Positions 1 through 6,799 of a stretch of DNA of 10,498 nt are shown piece after piece; position 1 is the first letter of the stretch; each line of letters begins with the position of its first letter. This stretch comes from JBOFDK01 sp051650305 (GTDB lineage Bacteria > Bacillota > Clostridia > Lachnospirales > Cellulosilyticaceae): assembly GCA_051650305.1 (NCBI GenBank), contig JBOFIT010000248.1, positions 1 through 10,498 on the forward strand. The letters run 5' to 3'. Under the pieces are notes generated by a model, which was not told the origin of the DNA, ran no database searches, and saw nothing but the letters and a program-made list of their open reading frames with translations. A program made the position numbers and the translations under genes.

Positions 1-136
1 TAGCTTCCACATCGCCTGTATAAGTAACTTTACCATCAGTTACCTCATTTATTTCATAGCCAAGATCTTCAACTTCACGACGTACGATGGTTTCTAAGCC
101 GAAAGTAGAAGTGGCAATAAGCTCAAATGTTTTCAT
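1..136 (-). CDS. THUMP-domain class I SAM-dependent RNA methyltransferase (RlmL/YpsC-like), N-terminal part
   Basis: Reading the minus strand from the ATG at 136 gives 45 codons that stay open to the window edge. The product begins MKTFELIATSTFGLETIVRR and continues EVEDLGYEINEV. This matches the start of the RlmL/YpsC family, whose N-terminal ferredoxin-like and THUMP regions present 23S rRNA to a C-terminal Rossmann methyltransferase that makes N2-methylguanosine. A good ribosome site (TAAGGAGT, minus strand, about 142-149) fixes the start. Only the N-terminus is visible, so the catalytic motif (NPPYG type in this family) cannot be checked and the exact target base is unknown. The gene is divergent from the chemoreceptor gene, with 145 bp between the two starts. 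The assignment rests on recognising the N-terminal pattern. Confidence 0.75.
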   Translation of the reverse strand, partial: MKTFELIATSTFGLETIVRREVEDLGYEINEVTDGKVTYTGDVEA

Positions 137-213
137 ATAAAACTCCTTATCTGTATAGTAAACAAACTTATTCTACTATAAATAGCTTGAGATTAAAAGG
201 GTGAGAAAAATTT

Positions 214-241
214 TTGATATTACAGAAAAATAGCTTATAAT
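214..241 (+). promoter_or_regulatory. Probable vegetative promoter of the chemoreceptor gene
   Basis: TTGATA at 214-219 and a perfect TATAAT at 236-241 are separated by 16 bp, in the divergent intergenic region. Transcription would begin near 248, leaving a short leader with AGGAGG at 271-276, five bases before the ATG at 282. A second TATAAT at 256-261 lacks a good -35 element. No flagellar sigma-28-type element (TAAA followed by GCCGATAA) was seen. Confidence 0.5.
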
Positions 242-281
242 AAAAAGAGTTATACTATAATTCAACTTCCAGGAGGCTTAC

Positions 282-1754
282 ATGATAAGAATTAAAAGAT
301 GTGGAGAATTAAATACAGTTTATGCATATGCAAAAAAAAGAGTAGAAGGCAAGAGTTTAGCACGACCAGAGTTAAAGCATAAGCAACATGCAGAGATCTT
401 AAAGCTTATTGATACATTGATTGAGAATGACCAACTGAATTACAACAAGATCTTGAAGCTCATAGAGGAAAGCGCAAAATTAAGTGAATTTGATGTAAGG
501 ATGCAATTTTCATCAGATGGTTTAAGAAGAATTGCTAATGGATTAGCAGAGTCTAGTACATCCAATACAGGGATTGTAGAAGAGATTACTGCCAGTGTCA
601 ACGAGGCATCCTATGCACTGAATGAAAGCACAACTGTATTAGAAAACATTACAGAGAAAGCAATCTATTTGAAAGATGTGAATATCAGTAATAATGAGCA
701 GATCAAAGCTATTGCAGCACTTAAGGACAAAGTGCTAGAGCATGCTGAGATTATGGATCAGCAGATGAAAGAGTTAGAGGAAATGAGTCGCCAGATACAA
801 AATATTGTAGAAGGGGTACGTGGTATCGCAGAACAGACCAATCTTCTCGCACTTAATGCAAGTATTGAAGCCGCAAGAGCAGGTGAAGAAGGCAGAGGCT
901 TTGCAGTAGTGGCGGAAGAAATCAGAAAGCTGGCAGAGGGAACTAAAAATAAGCTGGGTGATATGCAGACTTTTACAGACCATATCAAGCAAGCCACAGA
1001 AGAAAGTATGAGAAGCGTACATAGCACGAGAGAATCTATCGAGGAGATGGGTGAGCAAATCGAGGGTGTAAGCGAAAGATTCGAGAAAAGTGTAGGAGAG
1101 CTTACGGATACAGTGACACATATAGAAAACTTAAGTAACAACATGATAGAGATTAATATAGCTAGTGAAGGCATAGCAGGTGCTATGCAAATGGTGGCTG
1201 AAGAGGCGGAGAAGATCAGTGCTAGCTCAGGAGAAGTGCTGAAGGAAGCAGAAGAGGTACATAACTATGCGAAACATGTGGGCAAATTAGATGATGGGCT
1301 CTTTAGTGTCATCAAAGACTTTATAGAAGTGATGAACAATGGTACACATCCTGTAAGTAATGAAAAATTCATCGAAAATATAGATAATGCTATTCATGCC
1401 CATAGCCAGTGGTTAGTAAAATTAAAAGACATGGTAATGGCAAAAAAATTAATTCCACTGCAAATTGATGGCAATAAGTGTGCTTTTGGACATTTCTACA
1501 ATGGAGTGAAAGTAGAGCATCCATTAGTGAAAGAGAAGTGGCGAGGTATTGATGCGGTACACATGACATTACACAGAAATGGACATAAGGTGATGAATGC
1601 TATTGATAAAGGTGAGATGCCACAAGCGGAGCGATTATTTGAAGAAACGAAGAAGTTATCTGATCAAATCATAAGGGAGTTAGAAGTCATTAAAGTGATT
1701 GCTGAGGAAATGACGAGTAGAAATGAACGTATCTTTGAACTGAAGGTATTATAA
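282..1754 (+). CDS. Soluble methyl-accepting chemotaxis protein with C-terminal zinc-binding CZB domain
   Basis: This 490-residue protein has no hydrophobic segment, so it should be a cytoplasmic chemoreceptor. The long coiled-coil signalling region carries the conserved hairpin tip around residues 184-205 (EQTNLLALNASIEAARAGE), which in this family contacts CheA and CheW. No HAMP domain, PAS domain or haem-binding sensor is evident in the N-terminal ~90 residues. The C-terminal part (about 370-450) fits a CZB domain. It has His374 in an HxxW motif, Cys400 in a CxFG motif, and His427 and His431 in an HxxxH motif, the 3-His/1-Cys set that binds zinc and senses oxidants such as hypochlorous acid or zinc itself in known CZB proteins. 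AGGAGG at 271-276 supports the start. No other chemotaxis genes are in view. What it senses and which pathway it feeds are inference. Confidence 0.9.
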   Translation: MIRIKRCGELNTVYAYAKKRVEGKSLARPELKHKQHAEILKLIDTLIENDQLNYNKILKLIEESAKLSEFDVRMQFSSDGLRRIANGLAESSTSNTGIVEEITASVNEASYALNESTTVLENITEKAIYLKDVNISNNEQIKAIAALKDKVLEHAEIMDQQMKELEEMSRQIQNIVEGVRGIAEQTNLLALNASIEAARAGEEGRGFAVVAEEIRKLAEGTKNKLGDMQTFTDHIKQATEESMRSVHSTRESIEEMGEQIEGVSERFEKSVGELTDTVTHIENLSNNMIEINIASEGIAGAMQMVAEEAEKISASSGEVLKEAEEVHNYAKHVGKLDDGLFSVIKDFIEVMNNGTHPVSNEKFIENIDNAIHAHSQWLVKLKDMVMAKKLIPLQIDGNKCAFGHFYNGVKVEHPLVKEKWRGIDAVHMTLHRNGHKVMNAIDKGEMPQAERLFEETKKLSDQIIRELEVIKVIAEEMTSRNERIFELKVL

Positions 1755-1801
1755 GATTGAGAGAGATAAGCAAAAAGCACGAATAAAATCGACATAAGAA
1801 C

Positions 1802-1830
1802 TTTTAAAGATTCTGAAAATAAATTATAAT
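1802..1830 (+). promoter_or_regulatory. Possible promoter of the HD-protein operon
   Basis: A perfect TATAAT at 1825-1830 lies 17 bp after a weak TTTTAA at 1802-1807. This would give a leader of about 60 nt before the ATG at 1899. The ribosome site there (AGGGG within 1885-1893) is modest. There is no visible terminator after the chemoreceptor gene, so read-through from it is also possible. Confidence 0.35.
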
Positions 1831-1898
1831 TAAATAAACATCATGGAACAACTATGTAGTGACCCTAAAAATATTATAAAAAGGAATAGGGGAAAAAG

Positions 1899-3443
1899 AT
1901 GAACTATTTAAACGAAAAAGTTGTACTGGATTTTTATTTGCAGCAAGTAGAAGAAGGCAATGTCAATTATTTAAAAGACAAACCACATTACGAGGAACGT
2001 ATCACGGAGCAAGTAAAGGCACTACGAGAGTGCGAGACAATGCACAAAAAAATAGGCATTGCTAAGAGTCTTTGGAAAGCACTTTTTGAGGCGGCTATGA
2101 GTGATATTGACCCAGATAAGAGAGGGTACGATAAGCTTTTCAAATACTTTGATGAATACGTCAACTTTGAAGAACTTATTTTTGCATCAGACTCATTTTA
2201 TCGTGACCATACCTTACATTGCTTATGGGTATACTTCCTTGGAGAATACCTGATGAAGCATAAAGAGTTTGACCCAGTCACAAAAGACATGGAAAGTGAG
2301 TATGAAAGAATTAAGGAAACTGTAGCTATGTTTAAAGATACAGCCATTCATGGAGCCATTGCGGAGGCACTGCCAGCAATAGAAAAAGCTTTCGAGAGGC
2401 AAGCGAAGGAAGAGTCCTTACGTTGTATTGCAGCATTGACTCATGACCTTGGGTACCCATTAAAGAAAATGGAGAAGATTAATAAGTGTATGGGTGCAGT
2501 ACTGCCTTACTTCTCTATCAAAAGCTACAATGAGTTTGCTTTTAACTACACAGATAGTGAACAAGTCTATATTCAGTCTTTTATTGAGCACTTAAGTCAA
2601 ACGATTGAGCGTAATATAGGAGGGAGTGTAGCAGGGGATATAGCAGACGAAGAAATGTTTAAAAGAATTTTTGGATTTGATGACCGAGGGAGTATTACTC
2701 ATGTTTATGGTGATGAGGTAGAAAAGCTTACAAAAGAAGAAAAGCAAAAAGTTATATCATTTTTCAAGACCACTGCTTACTTAAGCAATAGCAAGGCAGA
2801 TTACTGGCGTTATAGTAAGGATTTTGAAGAATACAAACATGGTATTATGAGTGCATTTTTACTGATGAAAAATGTAGTAGCTATGAGCAACTGCTCTATT
2901 AAAGCAGCTAATTACGAGCGTATTGACTTCCACAACCCACTTCTTGAAAGAGATGATATGAAGCTTACGATCCTACGTGCTATTGCAGACCATACTAGTG
3001 GAGCATACCAGATTAAGAGTATCAACAATACTTCGGCTTTCCTCACTTTTATTGATGAACTAGAAGAATTCTCACGTTTATCAAGAGCAAATCAAAACCG
3101 TGAGTATATCGAAGAGTTCTGTTCGTCCAATATTTATATGGAGGAAGATTGGCTAAATATTGATTTTACTTTTGAAAATACGCAAATTGATAATTTAGAC
3201 CCAGAACGTGCATTTAAGGGACGCTGTGAACGCTTCTTAAGTTTGTTTGATATACCTTGTTTAGATAAGAGTATTAAGCTACGTCTAAGATGCATGGGAA
3301 TGTTACCAACCAATCAGAATACATATACTTTAGAGATTGCCCATAAGTATGCAAAAGTGATGATTAATGATGAAGAGAAGCATATACCTACTTATTTGAA
3401 AAAAACAGAGTTTTATAGTAGAGAAGAATATCAAGCATTATAG
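1899..3443 (+). CDS. HD-fold protein, probable metal-dependent phosphohydrolase of unknown substrate
   Basis: This is a 514-residue soluble protein that I cannot name. It carries what looks like a full HD-superfamily ligand series. First is an RDHTLH segment with His104 and His107, then THDLGYP with His182-Asp183. A YKHG segment carries His314, ADHT carries His365, and FIDELEEF carries Asp386. The order H-HD-H-H-D is that of binuclear HD enzymes, which cleave phosphoester or phosphodiester bonds, often of nucleotides or cyclic dinucleotides. The HD pair and the next His are about 130 residues apart, implying a large helical insertion, and about 125 residues follow the last Asp. There is no GYP motif and no signal or membrane segment. 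It is first in a three-gene unit, 22 nt ahead of a membrane-protein gene, so it may act at the membrane with those proteins. The HD call is by motif reading only. Confidence 0.6.
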   Translation: MNYLNEKVVLDFYLQQVEEGNVNYLKDKPHYEERITEQVKALRECETMHKKIGIAKSLWKALFEAAMSDIDPDKRGYDKLFKYFDEYVNFEELIFASDSFYRDHTLHCLWVYFLGEYLMKHKEFDPVTKDMESEYERIKETVAMFKDTAIHGAIAEALPAIEKAFERQAKEESLRCIAALTHDLGYPLKKMEKINKCMGAVLPYFSIKSYNEFAFNYTDSEQVYIQSFIEHLSQTIERNIGGSVAGDIADEEMFKRIFGFDDRGSITHVYGDEVEKLTKEEKQKVISFFKTTAYLSNSKADYWRYSKDFEEYKHGIMSAFLLMKNVVAMSNCSIKAANYERIDFHNPLLERDDMKLTILRAIADHTSGAYQIKSINNTSAFLTFIDELEEFSRLSRANQNREYIEEFCSSNIYMEEDWLNIDFTFENTQIDNLDPERAFKGRCERFLSLFDIPCLDKSIKLRLRCMGMLPTNQNTYTLEIAHKYAKVMINDEEKHIPTYLKKTEFYSREEYQAL

Positions 3444-3465
3444 AAACAAAAAGAAAGGGGCATAT

Positions 3466-4344
3466 ATGGGGGATGATAAGAAAACTTGGATGATAGGAGG
3501 TCTAATCCTCCTCATCTTATACCTGGGGAACATCTGGTATTACTTAGAGGGAAGTATACAAGAACCACTTTTTATCAAGCAATATACAGAGGCGGAGCTT
3601 TATCCAAATAATAATAGTGAGAGTGTAGAGATTCCGTATATCATAGTGAACGGTCAAGGACTAGTAAGAGATGTGAGTTTTCCAGAAGTCTCAGATGAAA
3701 CTTTCTATCTTCATCAAGAGCGTATGGGAAGAGAGGGAAGATACGAACTTTATGCACTCCTTATAAGAGAACGTGACTTGCTTCACAATGTGCCACATCT
3801 AAAAGTGTGGAGCAAAGATCCTACCAGTGAACCTATAAAACTCACGAAGATGCTGGTGTATGCAGAAGACGGCACCAGCAGAGAAGTAGACTTAGGAGCA
3901 ATCTATCTGTATCCTTTCCAAGGGGAAAGAGAAGAAGCAACGCTTTATAAGGAGAAGGGGAGCAGCGGTTCGAGTAATGATACAAGGATTATAGAGAAGA
4001 CAGAACATATGATGCTGGTAGATGGCTATCTCCATGAACCGACTGGTCCTTTTATGGAGGAGCTTACAGCTTTGTTTGATATCTCCATTAACGATACCCC
4101 ACTGGAAGCAATCACTTTTCCACTGGCACTTGAGGCGGGCAAGCGAATCACCATCCACTATGAAAGTAAGGATGAGAGGCTATTTACCAAGACCTATCGC
4201 ACAGGGCTTAATTTCGAGGTAGAAGATGAAGCTGGCAATAAAGAAATGCTGAGAAGTGAAATCTTCCAGTCTATGCATCAGCTACGGTTTGGCGAGAGGG
4301 AAGTCATCAAGTCACTTCAAGGGGAGGTAGATTCTTATGAGTAA
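3466..4344 (+). CDS. Single-pass membrane protein with large extracytoplasmic domain, function unknown
   Basis: This 292-residue protein is not recognised. The first seven residues are hydrophilic and lysine-containing (MGDDKKT). A hydrophobic stretch of about 20 residues follows (roughly 8-28), ending in aromatic residues, which fits an uncleaved N-terminal anchor with the rest outside the cell. The remainder is acidic and rich in alternating hydrophobic and charged residues, suggesting beta structure. There are no cysteines, no catalytic motif I can name and no lipobox. A ribosome site (AAAGAAAGGGG, about 3449-3459) precedes the ATG. The 3' end overlaps the next gene by 8 nt, which points to translational coupling and a shared complex. 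It could be an accessory or sensor subunit for the following polytopic protein, but that is inference from position. Confidence 0.75.
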   Translation: MGDDKKTWMIGGLILLILYLGNIWYYLEGSIQEPLFIKQYTEAELYPNNNSESVEIPYIIVNGQGLVRDVSFPEVSDETFYLHQERMGREGRYELYALLIRERDLLHNVPHLKVWSKDPTSEPIKLTKMLVYAEDGTSREVDLGAIYLYPFQGEREEATLYKEKGSSGSSNDTRIIEKTEHMMLVDGYLHEPTGPFMEELTALFDISINDTPLEAITFPLALEAGKRITIHYESKDERLFTKTYRTGLNFEVEDEAGNKEMLRSEIFQSMHQLRFGEREVIKSLQGEVDSYE

Positions 4345-4981
4345 GGCTATACATTCATTTTGGTGGGGACTCGTCCTTATTTTCTTAGATATCAACTTTG
4401 GATTTATCGATATACTACCAGACGTCATTGGCTATATATGTATTGCTTTGGCGTTTGAAGGCTTGCAAGAAGCTATCCCTAAAGCACGTCAGGGGAGACG
4501 GGTGACGGTAGGGATATTAGGTTTTCATATCATAGCGTGCCTTTTACTATGGACAAAGCCTGATGAACCACTTGTAACCTATACGTTACAGGCAATCTAT
4601 GGCGTAAGTTTGATAGTGATTATTTATTATCTATGTGAGGTGGTACACCAGTTACTAGGCGCCATCGCTGAAGGAACCATCAAACCACAAGCATCCCAAT
4701 TTGAAGCAGCAAGTTATAATCTAACTTATACAGCATTTAAGTGGCAAGGTAGAACGGAAGGCTGGTGCAAGGAGTTGCAGATAGCCATACGAAGTAAGTG
4801 GAAGGGATGCTTGTATGTAGGCTTCATCAGCTGTTGTATCAACGCATTTAGTTTGAATGCACCAGATGATGTCATACTAATAAGTGCTTTCATGAGTTTT
4901 CTTATGATTACTTTTACAGTGGCACTGCTATGTAACTTAGCAAGTATCAGAAGATTTCTAGTAGAAGAACTGAAACTATAG
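4337..4981 (+). CDS. Polytopic membrane protein, function unknown
   Basis: This is a 214-residue hydrophobic protein with about five or six likely membrane segments. Two lie in the N-terminal ~45 residues around an FxDILPDVIGY motif; the others lie near 53-73, 80-103, 155-173 and 178-202. The LPD-IG motif between the first two segments resembles small uncharacterised Firmicute membrane proteins, but I cannot assign a family. AAGGGGAGG at 4319-4327, inside the upstream gene, serves as its ribosome site. The ATG overlaps the end of that gene by 8 nt, so the two are likely co-translated. The stop codon lies only 3 nt before the first repeat of the Pho box, and no terminator separates this gene from pstS. 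The middle loop (about 105-150) is polar and probably cytoplasmic. Confidence 0.75.
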   Translation: MSKAIHSFWWGLVLIFLDINFGFIDILPDVIGYICIALAFEGLQEAIPKARQGRRVTVGILGFHIIACLLLWTKPDEPLVTYTLQAIYGVSLIVIIYYLCEVVHQLLGAIAEGTIKPQASQFEAASYNLTYTAFKWQGRTEGWCKELQIAIRSKWKGCLYVGFISCCINAFSLNAPDDVILISAFMSFLMITFTVALLCNLASIRRFLVEELKL

Positions 4982-4984
4982 GAT

Positions 4985-5001
4985 TTAACATAGAATTAAC
5001 A
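4985..5001 (+). promoter_or_regulatory. Candidate PhoP-binding box upstream of pstS
   Basis: Two identical TTAACA hexamers at 4985-4990 and 4996-5001 are separated by exactly 5 bp (TAGAA). This matches the Bacillus-type PhoP consensus of TTAACA-like direct repeats with 5-bp spacers. The downstream repeat ends 9 bp before TATAAT at 5011-5016, which puts it at about -22, where B. subtilis PhoP boxes normally end. Degenerate further repeats upstream, inside the preceding gene, are not convincing. Phosphate-starvation induction by a PhoP-like regulator encoded elsewhere is inferred. Confidence 0.75.
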
Positions 5002-5010
5002 AAAACCCAA

Positions 5011-5016
5011 TATAAT
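5011..5016 (+). promoter_or_regulatory. -10 element of the pst operon promoter
   Basis: A perfect TATAAT lies 9 bp after the Pho box, with no TTGACA-like -35 at 16-18 bp spacing. That is what an activator-dependent promoter looks like. The start of transcription is expected near 5022-5024, giving a leader of about 51 nt before pstS. Confidence 0.65.
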
Positions 5017-5022
5017 TCCAAT

Positions 5023-5068
5023 AAACCTCCTATAAGATACAACTATAAAGTTGATTCTTAGGAGGTTT
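5023..5068 (+). promoter_or_regulatory. 5'-leader stem-loop that sequesters the pstS ribosome-binding site
   Basis: AAACCTCC (5023-5030) pairs with GGAGGTTT (5061-5068). After a 2-nt bulge TAAGA (5033-5037) pairs with TCTTA (5056-5060), and after a 2x2 internal loop CAACT (5040-5044) pairs with AGTTG (5049-5053) around an ATAA loop. The total is 18 bp. The Shine-Dalgarno sequence AGGAGG (5060-5065), 8 nt before the ATG, lies wholly inside the stem. The stem would begin at or near the first nucleotide of the mRNA, so it could control translation, protect the 5' end from decay, or both. Confidence 0.65.
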
Positions 5069-5073
5069 TCATT

Positions 5074-5910
5074 ATGTTAAGAAATAAATTAATCGTTGGT
5101 TTAAGTACAGTATTATTAGGAAGTTTACTTTTCACAGGGTGTGGAAGTAAAGAAGTAGTTGGGGCAAAAATTACAACAGTAGGTTCAACAACAGTTGCAG
5201 TACCTATGGAAGCGTTAGCAGATACATACAAAGAGAAAAATCCAGATGTGGTTATCGAAGTACAAGGGGTAGGTTCATCAGCGGGAGTAAAAGCAGCTCA
5301 TGAAAAAACAGCAGACATCGGTATGGCATCTAGAGAAATCAAAGATTCAGAAAAAGAATATGGACTTAAAGAAACTGTTATCGCATTTGACGGAATCGCA
5401 ATGGTTATCCATCCATCAAATGGTGTAAGCAACTTAACAAAAGAGCAAGTAAAAGATATCTTCAACGGAACGGTTACAAACTGGAGCGAAGTAGGCGGTG
5501 CAGATCAAGCAATCGTCGTGGTAACAAGAGAAGATGGTTCAGGTACACGTAGTGCTTTTGAAGAAATCGTAGGACTTACAGAAAAAAGAGATGATAAAGA
5601 AGTATCAACCATTGTACAGACAGCTTTAGTAGCAGAAGGTAATGGTGCCATAAGAGCAAACGTTGCATCTAAAGAAGGTGCGATTGGTTTCGTATCTTTA
5701 GGTTATATCGATGAAACTGTAAAAGCAGTAAGCATTGATGGTGTGGTACCAACAGTAGAAGGCATCAAAGATGGTTCTTATACAATATCAAGACCACTTC
5801 TTATTCTTACACAACCAGAAGTATCACAAGATGTGCAAGCATTCGTAGACTTTATCTTAAGTCCTGAAGGTCAAGAAGTAGTAAGCGATAAATACATTCC
5901 AGTCAATTAA
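5074..5910 (+). CDS. pstS: Phosphate ABC transporter, phosphate-binding lipoprotein PstS
   Basis: This is a 278-residue lipoprotein that captures phosphate at the outer face of the membrane and delivers it to PstC/PstA. The signal peptide has Lys5, a hydrophobic core at residues 6-20 and a lipobox ending in Cys23 (LFTGC), which would be diacylated. The mature protein shows PstS hallmarks. It has a GSTTVAVPMEALAD opening with the phosphate-contacting serine/threonine loop, then GSSAGVKAA and DIGMASREIK. Next come TNWSEVGG and DGSGTRSAFEEI, the Arg/Ser/Thr loop that holds the anion in known structures, and IGFVSLGYI near the end. It is first in the operon, behind the Pho box and leader hairpin. 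The reading frame uses mostly one or two codons per amino acid, in keeping with high expression. Length is usual for Gram-positive PstS. Confidence 0.97.
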   Translation: MLRNKLIVGLSTVLLGSLLFTGCGSKEVVGAKITTVGSTTVAVPMEALADTYKEKNPDVVIEVQGVGSSAGVKAAHEKTADIGMASREIKDSEKEYGLKETVIAFDGIAMVIHPSNGVSNLTKEQVKDIFNGTVTNWSEVGGADQAIVVVTREDGSGTRSAFEEIVGLTEKRDDKEVSTIVQTALVAEGNGAIRANVASKEGAIGFVSLGYIDETVKAVSIDGVVPTVEGIKDGSYTISRPLLILTQPEVSQDVQAFVDFILSPEGQEVVSDKYIPVN

Positions 5911-5920
5911 GGTGATATAA

Positions 5921-6796
5921 ATGAACACGGGAGCGAAGATTAAACTTGATAAAATCATGAAAGTCGTATTCCTCATATGTGCTGCTGCAACTATTGCAGC
6001 AGTTGTGTTTATGGGAGGATACATTATATTAAATGGCTTGCCATTCTTTAAGCATACATCACTTATGGATTTCCTCTTTGGGAGAGAATGGATACCATCT
6101 GGAGAAATATTTGGGATTTTCCCAATGCTTGTGGCAAGTGCTTACGGTACTATTGGCGCTATGGTAATAGCTATTATTGTAGGGGTGACAACGGCTATTG
6201 TTATGGTTGAAATTCTACCACCAAGAATTGCTAGTGTATTGTCAGCAGCAGTTGACTTATTAGCAGGTATACCATCAGTTATCTATGGATTCTGGGGCTT
6301 AATGGTAGTGGTACCACTTATTAATGATTTATTTGGAGGAAATGGTGCAGGAAGTAGTTTGCTCGCAGTAATCTTTATCTTAGCAATTATGGTACTTCCT
6401 ATTGTGATTCGTATGACAGAAGTAAGCCTAAGAGCAGTACCTCATGAGTATAAAGAAGGTGCATTAGCACTTGGAGCGACACATTTACAGTATATTTTCA
6501 AGGTGCAATTAAGTGCGGCAAAATCAGGTACACTAGCAGGGATTGTTCTAAGTATAGGGCGTGCACTGGGAGAGACAATGGCAGTTATTCTCGTAGCAGG
6601 TAACACGCCACTGATTCCAGGTAGCATTACTGATCCAGTACGTACATTAACAGCGAACATTGCCATTGAAATGGGCTATGCATCAGGGATTCATCAACAA
6701 GCATTATTTGCGACAGGGATGATTCTTTTCATCATCATTATAGGGATTAACCTTGTCATGCGTAAACTTAATAGTCCGAAAAAGAAGGGGGCGTAA
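5921..6796 (+). CDS. pstC: Phosphate ABC transporter permease PstC
   Basis: This 291-residue permease forms the phosphate channel with PstA. About six membrane segments are visible. The first is at roughly 15-35, followed by an extracytoplasmic loop with GREWIPSGEIFGIFPM, typical of PstC. The cytoplasmic EAA-type loop that docks on PstB lies at residues 179-186 (EGALALGA). It is followed by the family pattern SIGRALGETMAVILVAGN. The gene starts 10 nt after pstS, and its AAGGTGAT ribosome site overlaps the pstS stop codon, so translation may be coupled. A perfect 9-bp hairpin lies within the codons of the first membrane segment (5982-6002). Length and motifs are normal for the family. Confidence 0.96.
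   Translation: MNTGAKIKLDKIMKVVFLICAAATIAAVVFMGGYIILNGLPFFKHTSLMDFLFGREWIPSGEIFGIFPMLVASAYGTIGAMVIAIIVGVTTAIVMVEILPPRIASVLSAAVDLLAGIPSVIYGFWGLMVVVPLINDLFGGNGAGSSLLAVIFILAIMVLPIVIRMTEVSLRAVPHEYKEGALALGATHLQYIFKVQLSAAKSGTLAGIVLSIGRALGETMAVILVAGNTPLIPGSITDPVRTLTANIAIEMGYASGIHQQALFATGMILFIIIIGINLVMRKLNSPKKKGA
5982..6002 (+). other. Perfect intragenic hairpin early in pstC
   Basis: CTGCTGCAA (5982-5990) and TTGCAGCAG (5994-6002) form a 9-bp stem with a 3-nt CTA loop, about 60 nt inside pstC. The downstream sequence is T-rich (GTTGTGTTTATG) but not a clean U-tract. It encodes an alanine-rich part of the first membrane segment, so coding constraint could explain part of the symmetry. A role as an mRNA processing or stability block that raises PstS over the permeases is possible. 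Confidence 0.4.
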
Positions 6797-6799
6797 AAC

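Noticed and set aside
758..1174. Long open frames on the minus strand (758-1174 and 774-1121)
   Set aside because: They lie opposite the chemoreceptor's conserved coiled-coil region, have no ribosome site, and read as compositional mirror images of its repetitive codons.
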